Under the pieces are notes generated by a model. That model saw nothing but the letters and a program-made list of their open reading frames with translations. It had not been told where the DNA came from and did no database searches. From positions 464,404-528,403 of the forward strand of contig JACTAT010000291.1 in assembly GCA_014526335.1 (NCBI GenBank): a stretch of 64,000 nt of DNA, written 5' to 3'. This document shows positions 21,229-34,040 of this stretch, piece after piece; the stretch's first letter is position 1; the number at the start of each line of letters is the position of its first letter. The position numbers and the translations under genes were made by a program. The DNA is from Chrysaora quinquecirrha. Lineage: Eukaryota; Cnidaria; Scyphozoa; Semaeostomeae; Pelagiidae.

Positions 21229-21780
21229 AAACTTGCATCGAAATACCTGAAAGTACAGTTGGGTATGATTCATGCATCCAGTGTCTGTAATCTAAAATGA
21301 AACATAAGAGACTATTAGCATGTGAAGCAAACCTATTTGCATAAAAGTAAATTTCTAAGGGTTACCTAAAAATAAAATTCTTGGGGTCTGAGGGTCTTAT
21401 ATGCAAAAGTACATCTTTTGTTGGGGGCTTATTTGATGGGAGAGCTTTTGAAGAAGTTCCGTTGTTCCAATATGTTTGACAGAAAACAAGAAATGATGCC
21501 TTAACAATACAATTTAATCAGTAATTCTCAGCAAAAAGGAGATCGTGTAGTTGTTATTAGTTGAATTGACCTTGAAACTTGACTGGGCTGATAATTTTAT
21601 TTGTGTTTAACTAGATAAAAGATGGAATATACGCGAGAAAAAATTAACGACGCATTTGCACAGGGAAAATCTATCTTATTTAACTATACATTTTAAAACA
21701 CAAACCCTGAATTTAATTCATGCACAGTCTGGCCTTATTACAACTAACAAAATAAAAATGTGGCCGGCATGTACAGCAAG
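21229..21780. other. No feature seen
   Basis: AT-rich DNA between a TIR element and the LINE L-A tail. Confidence 0.4.
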
Positions 21781-22170
21781 TTGGGTGGGCCCGTATTAAC
21801 AAGTAACTCATTCTCGTTTGTCATAAGATAAATGCATTTTTGCTCTTTTGTTGGGATATTTAAGAAATTCTAACAGAAGTTTTCTTGGATTTTAGTAAGG
21901 AAATTTTTACGTTCCGGGCCGTAATTCTCGCATTCTAGAAGGAAGTGGACTTCATTTTCTACTTTATTTTTACAAGATGTGCAAAACCTTTTCGATCTTT
22001 CTATCCGCGGCTTACAATTTCTTTCTTTTTCTATCTGTAAGCAATGGTCGCTGAGTCTTAGTTTTGACAGTGTTCTTCTGTGCTTCCTATATGTTATAAG
22101 CTGCAGGTATGGTTCGAAAGAGATATGACTCTTATGCGTTTAAAAAGTAAGGGCTTTGGAACATTCGTCA
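21780..22170 (-). pseudogene. L-A LINE ORF2, C-terminal zinc-knuckle part
   Basis: Minus-strand reading gives LQIEKERNCKPRIERSKRF, CTSCKNKVENEVHFLLECEN and IPTKEQKCIYLM, the same block as at 3780-3990. It continues the fragment at 28140-28790; between them sits the CR1-like element. Confidence 0.75.
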
Positions 22171-22628
22171 ATGTATTTCAATTCAATTCAATTCAATTCA
22201 ATTTCAATTCAAATTTTTCGTAAAATACAAGTTTACAGAAGAAAAAGTTACTATCAAAATACTTGTATTCTACGCGACCCAAGAGAAGCAGAGCTTATCT
22301 AAGCTTGGGCCGCTAAAATAAAGTTTAAAAATTCAATTAACAAAATGCATTAAATTCAACATGTTTCAATAAAATAATTGAAAATACGTAAGTTACAATA
22401 ACTACTTAGATAGCAATAAAGAAAAGGATAATAGTAAGAGTGCAGTAAAATTTTTAACTACTCAACAAAATATTAAAATTTTTTTATTATTATTATGATT
22501 TTTATTAATATTATTATTATTATTTTTTTTTACCAGATCAACAAATAAATTACTTACTAAGCAATGTTATTTCGACGCAATATAAAAAGTCTCTAACTAT
22601 AATTTTCTAGATAAATTACTTTTTTTTC

Positions 22629-25600
22629 TTAGCTTTTGTAATTGGAGAGTATATTTTGCTTGATCAATTTACAAAACTTATTATGTTTAGATGTTGTCTT
22701 AAGAAACAGTGGAAGGTCATTCCAAAGTCTAGCCCCAATATTTTGCAGAGTGTAGTTTCCCCATTTTTTATTAGATTTAACAATTCTGTAGTTTTGTTTC
22801 TGTCTGGTCTCATAATGGTAATGCTCATTTGTAACGAAGTAATTTTGAAATTTTTCTGGCAACAATGTAGGGTTGAAGTGAACATTATGTATGAATTTTA
22901 AGATTTTAAGACGGTAAAGATCACTTACTTTAATTATTTTTAGTTCTTTATGTAAACGATCTGTTGAATACCTATTATCTTTAAAGTTTATTATTCTAAG
23001 GATTCTGTTCTGTAATACTTGAATTTCTTTCAGTCTCTTGGTTGTAGCTGTGCCGTAAGTTTCTAGTCCGTATGCTATCTTGGAGGTTACGAGTGATTCA
23101 TATACAGTAGTGTTAATAAGCATTCCTTTGGTATCGAGTGCCTTAGTTTAGCGAATATTGAAGAATATTTTATTATTTCGCTTTTTACTTTGTTAACATG
23201 GGAGTCCTATGAGAGTTTATCGTCAATTTTTAGACCAAGATATTTTATATCATGAGCTCTAGTCAATTCAACGCTCATTTCAATTTTAATGTTAGGGATT
23301 ATGGTATTTTTTGAGGGAGCGAAAATGCAATAGTTTGTTTTACTTGTATTAACTAGTAATTTGTTTGCAGCTAGCCATTCAAAAAGTAACCGGAGCTCAC
23401 CATATAATGTAGATGTCAATGCAGATATACTTTTATCAAATGTAAAAATGCATGTGTCATCAGCAAAGAGTCTTAGTTTAGCAGAAACTGCATTAGGCAT
23501 ATCGTTTACATATAACGTGAAAAGTATCGGTCCTAATACAGATCCTTGAGGAACACCTGTAGAAATTTCTTCAGTTTTAGAGATTTTACTATTCACACAG
23601 GTGTATTGTTTTCTGTGTTTAAGATAACTGGAGAACCAAGTGTGGATTTTCCCTCTAAAGCCATAATTATGTAGTTTCTCGAGTAGAATATCGTGTTGAA
23701 TAGTATCAAAAGCTTTTGATAAGTCAAGAAACACACCTATACAAGAGTTATTATCGTCAAGATTGTGATATACATTATCAAGAAGCTCAAGGAGGGCATG
23801 AGTTGTTGAATGACCCTCTCTGAAGCCGAACTGTAGTTCATAAAGAACTTTATATTTGATTAAAAAAGACCTAATACGTTTTGCTAAGAGTCGTTCAAGA
23901 ATTTTTTCAAAACAGGACAAAAGAGAAATAGGCCTATAGTTGTCTGGGATATTTCTCTCATTTTTTTTAATACTGGCACGACCTTAGCAACTTTCCAAAT
24001 TTCGGGCATGATTCCGGTGTCAAAGGATGTATTGTAAATGTGTGTAAGAGGTCGCGCTAGTGAATGAAGAGAAGCTTTTACAATTTTTGGTTTTATTCCA
24101 TCATGCCCAGCAGCCTTATTTGTTTTTAGTTGATTCATTTCATTCATTACTTCTTGCACACTGATTTTTTCCATATAAAAAGTATTTTCCAATGGCTTAG
24201 TAAGAAAGGATAAATAACTAGTTTTAGTCCTTTGTACCTTAGCAGAGATTTTAGCTCCAATGCTGCAGAAATGAGAGTTTAAAGCATTTGCTATCTCAGT
24301 ATCATCTTTAATAAACTTGCCATCGTAAAGTATTTCTTTAATGAAGGTAGACTGGGATCTTTTTTCCGGATTTAAAATTTTTCCTAGAACTGTCCGCATT
24401 TTCGTAATTCTAGTCGATTTTTTATCAAAAAGTTCTCTATAATAAGATTTTTTAGATTGTCTGATACAGAAACAAGGACATTACGGTATTTTGTGTATTT
24501 CTCCTTATTTTCCGAACTTTTTGTGTATGCATGAAATAGATTGTTCTTTTTATTAATGCACTTTTTCAAAGATGTTGAGATCCACGGTTTGCCCTTTATT
24601 CTTTTTTTTGAAATAAATTTCATAGGGAAAGCTTTTTCGTAGGCTTTATTAACAATGTCAGTAAAATAATTTGCACAAGTATTAGCATCTTGTGTGGAAT
24701 ACAGAGAATTCCAGTCAGTTTCTTCTAATATTTGAACGAAACTCGCAATGTGCTTTTTGCCAAATATGCGAATTTTTCTCTACTTGTATCATTTTTTTCT
24801 TTTGTACTAAAAGAGAGATAAAAGTGGGCAAAATGATCTGAGATATCTGTGAAAATATTGCCTGAAATACTTTGATCATTTAAGGTTTGCTCTTTCACGA
24901 AGATATGATCAATTAGTGTAGCAGAGTGGTCAGTTATTCTAGAGGGTAGGGTTATGCAAGGGAGATATCCGTATGAAAGCATCATATCTAAGTAATGTTT
25001 AGTATTGCTTTTTCCTATTTCGCTATATTTTATGAGATCTATATTTATGTCGCCTACAATAAGACAACGATCAGGTTTAAATTTTTGAGCTTCTTGAATC
25101 GATTTTTCCAGTGGTTCATTAAAGTCTCTAATGTCGCCAGAGGGGTGTCTGTAAACTATGCCTAAGATTGTCTCCTTATTATCTTTTGTCAAATTTATCC
25201 AAAGATTTTCGCAAGCATCTTTGCATACCAAGTTAAGATTATTTAGAATGTTTAATCTTATGCTCTTTTTTACATAAACACCCACACCGCCTACCTTATA
25301 CCGTGCTCAGGGATCACATGATAGAAAACATGGTTATGAAGAAGCAATGTATACATATCGACTGTTTATCTCTGTTAAGCAGATGCAGTCAAAATTTATC
25401 TTTATTTCACTGAGCAAGTTGACCAGTTCAGTTGAATGTTTATTGAGGCTACGAATGTTTAAATGAAATATTGATAAATCGATTTTTTTTTATATTTTTT
25501 ATTTCATTTAATGAATCAATTGTGTAATACTCATGTACTTTTGAATCTTTAACTGTATCGTAAATGTAATTATTCAAATTATCATTTGCAATCAGTTCTT

Positions 25601-25688
25601 TAAGTTTCACTTTGTCGGATTTGAAAATTGCAATAATTTCATTGTTTGTCAAAGAAGAAAAAGGTAGGTTAGCTAATACAGGGTCCAT
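22629..25688 (-). pseudogene. CR1-like ORF2: endonuclease, reverse transcriptase (frameshifted)
   Basis: It starts at MDPVLANLPFSSL (25688). The endonuclease begins FHLNIRSLNKHSTEL near 25450 and continues after a shift and a stop as GVGVYVKKSI (25285), GIVYRHPSGDIRDF, IVGDINIDL, LIDHIF and ISDHF. These are the AP-endonuclease blocks, including the SDH motif. A linker (24623-24384) precedes the RT: FGFREGHSTTHALLELLD, FLDLSKAFDTIQHDIL, TGVPQGSVLGPILFTLYVND, LRLFADDTCIF (catalytic FADD) and IKYLGLKIDDKLS. The thumb and tail (LVTSKIAYGLETYG, LWNDLP) end at 22629. At least five frame breaks. Confidence 0.88.
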
Positions 25689-25860
25689 GTTTGGATTGTT
25701 GGAAGTTCAGTGGATATGATTTTAGGAAAAGTATTTGTGAATAACCTGGTCTAAAACGGGGTTTCGAGTGTAAGTTAAGTCTTGGTTAAGTTAAGGTTGG
25801 AAGGGTTTTTAAAACCAACCAACAGGTATACTAAGAAAGCAAAGATGTATAGTTAAATCA

Positions 25861-27955
25861 TCAATAAATTGGTCCGTAATTAAAGTTTCTAGCCCACTGA
25901 GGTCCTGTTGTAGGAGGTGTAGTTAGAGGATAATTTTGAAAGTTCGCACTGCTATAAGGCCAAAAGAATCCTTGTTGTTGCTGGGATTGTGGTACAGCCA
26001 TTGCTGGACGTGCTGGAGGCCAATTTGCTTGATACGGCATTTGGTGATACTCACCCGTTCCTTGGTAGTGTGCTTGTGGTGTCACGAATGCTGTGCGAGT
26101 CTCTTTGAATTCTAATGCGCTTTGCTGTTGTTGTTGTTGTTGTTGCTGTTGTTGTTGTAGTAGTTGTTGTTGTCGCTCTTTATGCTGATGATTTTCTTCT
26201 TGTTGACGATGCTGTGGTTTTCTGTTGTCTTGCTGCTTCCATTGTGTAGTAAGATTCAGACCAGCAGCTGGATTTAATATTTTGAACCAGCTTCGATGTT
26301 CCTTTATAGGACAGATGTAAACCATCGTATCTATTTGTTGGATCATCAAGGTTGTTGTGGTTTATGATATTTACATTATAAGCTGACGAAAGATTTTCTA
26401 AATAATTGTTTAACTCTTTGATTTCAGTACTATATCTTTATAGGAACCATGATGCTTTTCGCGTTGGATAATGTTTGATACGAATAAATTAGCGGATGGG
26501 AATTTGTTCTGAATTTTCTGAATTAAATTTTCAAATTTTTCTATTATAATGGAGACCGAATCGCAAGATATATTGTTTGTTCCTACATGAAGTACAATTG
26601 TGTCAAGTTTGGTCGGCAAAATATTTGATATATAGCTTGAAACATCTTCGATTTTACCTCCTCTTATGGTTTTTATGAACGTCGAACCTGTTTTGTCAAA
26701 TCGCATTGTATTGATGTATTTAAGGATTGAGTCTCCAATGATTAAAACTTTTTTATCATGAAGATCAACTTTTCTGTCACCAGACCTGCTCTTAATTGCC
26801 TCCGAGGAAACATTGAGACTTGGCAATGGTATCTGTTGTCTTGCTGGTGATTTTTCGGCATCTTCTGAATGAATTATATTCCTTTCAAGATTGGCATGAG
26901 CTGAGGTTTGGCTAGACTGAGTATTTCCTTTGTTAGGTGTGGCTGGTTGGGTGGTGACTTGCTTATTAATTATCTGGCTCAAGTGATTCATTTTATCATT
27001 AACTTTGTTTTTCAAAGCGTCGAAATTCGTTTGGAGCTTATCAACATGTTCTTGCGCAACAACCACGTCTTGCTGAATAGCACAGATCTGCTTTTTCGAA
27101 AGCCTCTCTCCCGTTTTCTCGCAAGTTATACTATCGTTATAGTTTTCAATAAAACTCGAGAAATTTTTACTCAATTGATCGTGATCTTTTGTGATGTCAG
27201 AGACCGATGACTTGATTTCAACAATTTTCTTTTCAAGAGACGCGGCTTTTTTTGATATTTCATCATGCTCAGTAGAATCAACCTTCGGTTTGGCACTTTT
27301 ACTAAGCGCAGTCACGCATTGCTTGGTTATCAGTCTTTAAAGTTAAGATTTCTATAGTACATTCTGAAAGGTCCGATGTTAGTTTTGATACAACGTTTTT
27401 TAGATTCTTATTTTCCTCCTCAAGGCAATTTAAACGAAGGACAATTTCTTTCAGGTTAATATTATCTTGGTCTAGTTTCGTTGATTCTGAGATTCCGTCA
27501 TTTTCAAAGTCACCGCAGTCACCGTCCGGCAACGGGATGTCCTGAGCTAGTATTGGTGTGGTTTTTGTTTTCAAATCTTGCCCACGTAGGCTAGTAATAA
27601 ACGAATCTATGGAATCGCTAGGTTGTTTTTCGCCTTCATTTATTTTGAATAAGATGTCGACTTCAGCATCTTTCCAAACCTTAAGTGGAGCTTGTTGGCC
27701 TTGTGCCATGATCGTGCCCGTGGAAAATATCGACAGAGTCAGCACAGGTTTCTTAGGTTTCTTAGAAAAGTTATCAAAAATTGTGAACGATGTTTTCTTT
27801 GCATCATCATTTTTCATTTGAATTAGAAAACCATCAGTTCGTTGAAGAAAATTTACATACCTCTCATTAAATATTGATATCCATAAGTGTAAATCTTCGA
27901 CTGGAACATTGAACGTGATACATGTGTTCTTTTCATTCACTTGATATTTACTCAT
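25861..27955 (-). pseudogene. CR1-like ORF1: coiled coil plus SGNH/GDSL-type esterase, poly-Q tail
   Basis: The N-terminal part (27955-27302) begins MSKYQVNEKNTCITFNV and ends in a leucine-rich coiled coil. The next frame (27315-26410) has further coiled coil, then the esterase: KVLIIGDSILKYI (nucleophile Ser in GDS), IVLHVGTNN (block III), and DGLHLSYKG after one more shift at ~26330 (Asp/His pair). The C-terminus is Gln-rich, with a run of 12 Q encoded by TTG/GTT repeats near 26130-26160. Two frameshifts break an otherwise continuous reading. Esterases of this type are standard in CR1 and L2 ORF1 proteins. Confidence 0.82.
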
Positions 27956-28135
27956 ATTTCATTCCATATTCAAACTATATAATATAACTCCAGAGTCGAG
28001 ACACAATAATATTCCATAAAAAGATCCACTGAAACTTAAATTTTCTTTAAAACATACTAGATTTATACATATGCTGAGAGCTAAAGAAAACACGTCTTAC
28101 TCTTCCCTCACTCTCAAGTCCCTCACTCTCTTCCC

Positions 28136-28790
28136 TCACTCTCATGTTTCGGATATGTGTTATAATGTTGTGTTGAAAACTGTTTTGTCTCTCTTTTGGA
28201 CAGAGATATAAATGTGTTGATATTTTGTCTTTCAGTCATGTTTGGTAACTTATTTATGTAGGATACAACCGTGTTTCGACTTGTTATGGACTTCTCATAT
28301 TCGAGAGCTAGTGATACCAAGGAATCTGGTTCAGAATGATGCATGACGTGTTTAATGAAGTTTTTTATCCTGCAATTTATCTCCACGCTTGGGGGATAGC
28401 GACCTGTTTCAGCTCGAACTAACGAATTTGTTGTAGATCTGTCGAGTCCAAGTAGGCATTTTAGGAATTGTGTGTGTATCTTTCAATTGCCGTTTTGTCA
28501 CAGCCTTGGTGGTTATGGTTGAGGTAGGGAGCCCATACTTCAGAGCCATACAATAAGATCGGCAGTATCATTGAGTCAAAAAGTTTTAAAGCAGTCTTTA
28601 CAGGAAGGTTTCGAATTTTGAATTTATTGTTTAGAGCTAGAAGAGGACGGTTGGCCTTTGAGCTTAGCATGTTTAGGGTTTCTTTAAAGTTGCAAGCTGC
28701 ATTCAGAGTAATGCCAAGATATGTAAATTTAGTTAAGTTTTCAAGGGGTGCACTGTTTTTATAGAATGTTTCTTTATACTTTACATTGCA
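28136..28790 (-). pseudogene. L-A LINE ORF2, thumb and linker part
   Basis: Minus-strand fragments LFDSMILPILLYGSEVWAPY (28590) and, after a shift, EINCRIKNFIKHVMHHSEPD (28380). They align with 4300-4450 and lead into KHESE at the CR1 insertion point. The continuation is at 22170-21780. Confidence 0.8.
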
Positions 28791-29690
28791 ACATGCTCAT
28801 CTCATCTCGGTCAAAAACAAGCCGTAATGGACCATGCCCAGGCTTTGACAAGTCAACTCGCTGAATCAGAGCCGCCAGGATGGAACACAGCCACGTCTGG
28901 CTTAACCATCAACCTTCAGGCTGAAAACAAGCCAACTTCCAAAGAGAGAGGAAATGACAAGTTACTCAGAGCCTACAACATGCCGATCATAAACATTAAT
29001 CGAACCACTATCCCCAGAAAGCCCGGCCACTTCAGTCCGGCATCTACGGACAAAGATAAAAAAAGACACTTGCTGAATTTGCTGAAAAAGACACTAGCTG
29101 AATTTATTTGCTGAAAAAGACACTGCGGGGTATATGCTTGCATCATAATGCTGCAAATTTTATGTTGTTCAAGACGAGCAACATAGAAAGTGAAAGAGAC
29201 TTCCTTGATGCAGGTTATTGGATTGCGAAATACGCCATGAAGTTTCCCTCAAATATGCTAGTACATAGTTGGACAAAAAATAATGAGACAACCAAAAACT
29301 TCTGAGTAAAACAAGCCAATTCCTTAACTTTAGCTTTGCTAATCAATAATTCACATTCACTCCCCCTCCCTTGGATCAACGTTGATGTTGAGTGATAATT
29401 TCCAAGTTTGTAGATAAAGCAAAAAAGAGCTAAAAGGGTGTGAAAAGTTTATGGCAGAAAATAAAAAGGATAAGGTCAATATAAAGACCACAGTATGCAA
29501 TAGAGAAGAAGATCACTTTTTTGAAGACTTGCACTATGCTGTAAGAATGAAAATGACAATAAATATGAAAATGATGTTATTGATAAAGCTTGTTGACGTA
29601 TTGATTGTTGTCAAGCATTTTCCAGCTCTGGAAAGGGAGAACGTTGAAGTCAACGGTCATATCGAGTAGTAATGAAGTTCTTCACCAGTA
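28791..29690. other. Two unassigned open frames, function unknown
   Basis: 28827-29114 (+) encodes 95 residues starting MDHAQALTSQLAESEPPGWN, with a higher GC content than its flanks and a small duplicated HLLNLLKKTLAEF / LLKKTL end. 29451-29669 (+) encodes 72 residues rich in Lys and Met. Neither matches a family I recognise, and no splice context supports them. They may be remnants of a mobile element. Confidence 0.25.
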
Positions 29691-30060
29691 TTTAATGAAG
29701 TTCTTCGCCGAGGAGCACCAGGATTTTTTTTTCATGGCTATGGATGTTCCTTAATTTTTTCAACAAAAGAGGCTGAAAGTTCCTTATACTGTTCCTTGTT
29801 GTGGGATACGTATAAATACTAATTTTTACAGCAAATTCATTGAAACTATTCTTCATTTCTAACTTTAAGTATAAATTGAGCCTTTTGGGGAAGAATGATG
29901 GGAAATATATTGTACTTCTGTTCCTTTTAGTACAAACCATCTTGTTCTTTAAAAAAGGGTTTCTTAGTTTTTCATCTGAGCCTCGAAAGTTCCTTAAAGT
30001 TCCTTAATTTTTTGGGAATTTTCAGGCTCGAGTTCCTTATAAAGGACTCGTCATAAAAAA
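29685..30060. mobile_element. TTCCTTA-type MITE-like element
   Basis: Rich in GTTCCTTA and AAGTTCCTTAATTTTTT motifs in both orientations, ending with GAGTTCCTTATAAAGGACTC. The same motifs, as inverted ends, occur at 58235-58615. Confidence 0.4.
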
Positions 30061-31355
30061 ATGTGTAATAAAGCTTTCATTTCTATGCATTCAAAAGCAT
30101 CTTATTTAAATTTGTTAGCATCAGTTATATTATAAGAAGTACTAATGCAACACCTAAGGAGAGCAGCTATCCACTCATACAGTGTAAGGTCTTTAGTTTT
30201 TGCAATTATTCTGCAAAAGGTGATATGAAGTCATATTAAAGAGTTACCAAGTGAAGTGATGACCTCATTTTGGGGACTCGTGCACTTTTTTTTACATAGT
30301 TTCCAAATGACTGAAATTTTTGCTTTTGTTTTTTAAGTTAGAAGTTTCTACATTATGCATACCTTTTGCATACCAGTGTTGTAATCTAAAGAAGATTTGA
30401 TAGCATGAAATTAGAGTTACCAAAATTTCTCAGCACTATGAGACTTGAGATTAGTTCGTCATGTGCCTTGTACGAATAATGTGTCTTTTGCTATTGGTTA
30501 GTTTGTCATTAGCTACTATTGTATTTTTAAACTTTCAAAATTTCAAATTTTAAGTTACCTTTTGTATAACGGTTTTTTGTAAATCTGCCAAATAATGTTG
30601 TTATAAATAATCACAAAATATAAGCGTTAATTTAACTGAAGATGGATGATGAATCCGAAACATGTCTTTTAAACTAAAATCTGTTGTCGTTTTTTTTTGA
30701 AACTAATCTCAAATTAGAGTTGTAATGAAAATACTGTAAAAGTGAATAAGCAAATTGGAGCAAAGCAAGAGGACTGCGGAGATAAACTTCAAGACAAAAA
30801 AAAACAGGCAATAAATAATTTTGAGTTATCCATTGAAATTTAAAACTTAAACATTATTATTCCAAAGTTAGAGCAAATATTTTGTTCCACTTGCCTTGGG
30901 TTTGAAGTAGACTAGTCCCCAAAAACCCTTTTGCTATTAATCAATTATGTTCATTTAACTATTACATGTTGACACAAAATGAAGAAAACTGTTATTTTTG
31001 TTTCAGATCTTTCTTCTCTTTCCTTTACCCAATCAAACCGGGGGGGGGCACAATGTGTATAGGCCTATCTAGGTTTGGGGGTTTAGAGTCCATTCATAGA
31101 TTCGTTTCCCTTTTCCCGTCCCCCAAGAAGAGCAGGAAAACACTTAAATTTACCTTGGCTTGTATTCATCTGATGCCACACTTTATATGATACAAGCAGC
31201 ACTCCAATTTCCCCAACAACAAGACCTTTGATTAAAGCAGTTCGCATCGACATTTTACATTTCAGCTTGAGCCCCTCGCTTGTTGCTTCACGCCAATCAG
31301 GCCTTGCCTTGCCTGAACCAAATTTCCCGCGTGGGCTGTGGGCTTGATTTGACGA
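30061..31355. other. No gene recognised
   Basis: AT-rich DNA; no repeat partner found in the window. A short G-run (GGGGGGG) is at 31041. Confidence 0.4.
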
Positions 31356-31361
31356 AAGGAA

Positions 31362-31375
31362 TGCGCATGCGCACT
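31362..31375. promoter_or_regulatory. NRF1-like palindrome
   Basis: ATGCGCATGCGCAC matches the YGCGCAYGCGCR consensus of metazoan NRF1, in a locally GC-richer stretch (31260-31385) of an AT-rich region. No gene start is visible beside it; a LINE begins ~40 bp downstream. Confidence 0.3.
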
Positions 31376-31409
31376 GAGAATAAAGTGAACAATTTCAGTG
31401 AAAAAAAGT

Positions 31410-32840
31410 CAGTTTACCAAATCATTGTATGTTGATCTATTACTTGCTGATTCACCCGAAAATTTGCAAAGTCTTTAGATATTTTATATAGATACAGTAA
31501 TTTATGGAGATTAAAAGTTAATGTTAGTAAAACGAAAATTATGACCTTCTCAAAAAATGGTCGGAGTAAAGAGGTTGTTTTTAAATACAATGATGAGAGA
31601 ATTGAAATTGTTAAAGAATTTAAGTATCTTGGTATTGTTTTTAAAAGTAATGGGCGTTTCGTGAGTGCAATGAAAGTTATCAAAAACCAGGCAAACAAAG
31701 CCATGAGATATTTAATCTCGAGAGCTAGAGCTATTGATATGCCCATAGACTTACAGCTAAAGATGTTTGATTCTTTAGTGATGCCAATATTAACCTATGG
31801 AGCAGAGGTGTGGGGGTTTGAGAAATTAAACGTTATTGATCAACTAGAGTTGCAATTTTACAAACTAATATTGAATCTTAGAAAATCAACACCAAGGTCG
31901 TTCTCCTGTGTCGATAAGAATTAAATCAAGAATGATAAATTTTTGGGGTAAGATCTTAACTGGGAGACAAGACAAGCTAGTGTTTAGACTATATGAACTT
32001 GCGTTACATAAATGGGAAAATATTGGCTGGATAAAATCAATGAAGAATTTATTTGATGATACTGGTTTATCGATAATTTGGAATTCTCATGTTGTAAATA
32101 GTAGTAGAAATTTGTGTAGTCTTATTGAGATTAATCTTAAAGACCAGTTTCTTCAACAATGGAATTCCGAAATGGAGTTGTCAAGTAAAGGTAAAATGTA
32201 CTCGAATATGAAACAAATTTTTGAAATGGAAAATTATATACATGTTTTGCCGCCAAGATTATCCCAGTATCTTTGCTGGTTTAGAAATGGAAACCATAAG
32301 CTTTCTGTGGAAACGGGAAGATGGAACAAAATAGACTATGGTTTACGTAAATGTGATATGTGTACTTCAAATGAGATTGGCGATGAGTATCACACTCTCT
32401 TAAAATGTCCTGCATTTGATCTCATAAGGGATAAACTTATACCAACATATTTTTCTAAGTACCCTTCAAAAATGAAATTTCAAATTCTAATGTCAAAAAC
32501 AAGAGACAAAAAACTTTGGGCCAATATAGCAAAATATATAAGAGAAATTTTCAGTTATAGGAAAAATAATTGTCACCTCCTGTAAAAAAAGACAAACGTA
32601 ATTTCATTGTTGCAGTTTCTGTTGCTGTTGCTGTTATCTTATGTTTCTTTGAATATTTTAGCTCATACCGTTGTTACTTTAGTTGCTTTTTTTTGTTAAT
32701 TAGACTTTTCGAATTGAAAAACTCTAAATTGTCACTATAGTGATGTAGAGTTTTCATTAATTTGTTTATTCTATAAATTCATTTCATACCCCAGCTGGGG
32801 GTATGAGTAAATTCTTGATGATGATGATGATGATACATCT
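31410..32840 (+). pseudogene. LINE ORF2 3' part (RT end, thumb, zinc knuckle) with 3'UTR
   Basis: 5'-truncated near the YxDD motif (LYVDLLLADSPENL at 31430). It reads on as LKVNVSKTKIMTFSKNG (after a stop), FKYLGIVFKSNGRF and MFDSLVMPILTYGAEVWGFE. After a frameshift near 31900 comes MSIRIKSRMINFWGKIL, then CDMCTSNEIGDEYHTLLKCP (CCHC knuckle), with a stop at 32583. The 3'UTR has a hairpin, CATACCCCAGCTGGGGGTATG, and a (GAT)n tail at 32816-32835. The frame from 31908 to 32585 is intact for 225 codons, so the copy is fairly recent. Confidence 0.85.
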
Positions 32841-33070
32841 ATTGCAAAATCAATCATTGCAATAGAAGTTGTTTTATTGCATCAAAAATAGTATGTCTTA
32901 AAACCGTTGGAATTTCTAAAACTTCGACAGTTTAGAGTATTTTGAGGAAATCTGAAGTTTATTTAGATTAGAATTCTTGTTGTCATTATTTGCGTCCGAC
33001 CTTTTATCTTATATTTCGACAGTCTGACGTCCTCTGACGTCCCTTGCATTCCTGATACTGACTGTGTGAG

Positions 33071-33733
33071 GGCTATCTCGAAAATAGTGAACGGGGAACG
33101 GGGAATGGGGAACGGGGGGTGGAAAACGAGGAACAGGGAATGGGAATTAAGGAATTTGAAATTGACTCTTTCTATCAATGTATTTTGGTGCGAGAGTTGC
33201 TAGATTGCAATGCGTACTCACTGTAAAGAAATTTGCGCTGACTTTTAAGGTACAGTTCTGTTGGAGACCTGTCTTTATGAAATCCTCTTTAATATTGTGA
33301 AATATGCAGTCTGCCACATGAAGTTTGCCATATCAAGGTGTTTCTATATATTTTATGATGAGAGTTTTGTTGAATGTTTTATGATTTTTCTTTCTGGTTT
33401 TTGCTGTGAAGCTAGGAATCAGAAGCCTACAAGATGCAACGATCAAAACATACTGAATCGAAAACAAAAATAACCTGTCTTTCTTCTCTAGTTTAGTTTT
33501 TTCCGCCTCTGCATATTTCACAATATTAAAGAGGATTTCATAAAGACAGGTCTCCAACAGAACTGTACCTTTACAGTAAGCGCAAATTTGTTTACAGTGA
33601 GTGCGCATTTCAATCTAGCAACTCTCGCACCAAAATACATTGGTAGAATGAGTCAATTTCGAAGTCGCAATTTCCCATTCCCCGTTCTTCGTTCCCCATT
33701 CCCCGTTCCCCGTTCACTATTTTCGAGATGGCC
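33071..33733. mobile_element. Foldback element FB2 with GGGGAAC minisatellite arms
   Basis: Left arm starts GGCTATCTCGAAAATAGTGA, then AACGGGGAACGGGGAATGGG repeats. The right arm is its reverse complement, ending CGAGATGGCC at 33733. The inner arm (GGAGACCTGTCTTTATGAAA at 33270) is inverted at ~33550. Flanks CTGTGTGAG (33062-33070) and CTCTCTGAG (33734-33742) agree at 7 of 9 positions, as expected for an aged 9-bp target duplication. Confidence 0.7.
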
Positions 33734-34040
33734 CTCTCTGAGGGCTCTGTGAAGAACGTGAAGCAAGAGAACAACTTATTAACAATAACAACTATATACA
33801 AAATAAACTTCATTATAACTGTGAGTATTGAAACGATTGATTGAATACGAAAGGGAATACGTGAACGAAGAGAATAACGTGACGTGACGAGCCAAGAACA
33901 ACTACTGTAGGTGAACGGAAATACACTAAAAAGAGTCTGGTAACGAGTAAGAATGATTGACACAGGGGGCCCGGGAGAAGGCTAATCTTCATTACCTTCT
34001 ATGGCAAGCAAGCAGATGTCACCATAGTCAGAAAAGCCCA

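Larger units (their letters stand above)
22176..28135 (-). mobile_element. CR1-like non-LTR retrotransposon, near full length
   Basis: Reading on the minus strand: 5'UTR (28135-27956), ORF1 with an SGNH esterase (27955-25861), ORF2 with AP endonuclease and RT (25688-22629), 3'UTR, and a (TTGAA)n tail at 22176-22215. A pentanucleotide 3' repeat and an esterase ORF1 are typical of the CR1/L2 group. It is inserted in an L-A LINE copy whose halves flank it. Several frameshifts suggest it is dead but young. Confidence 0.85.
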
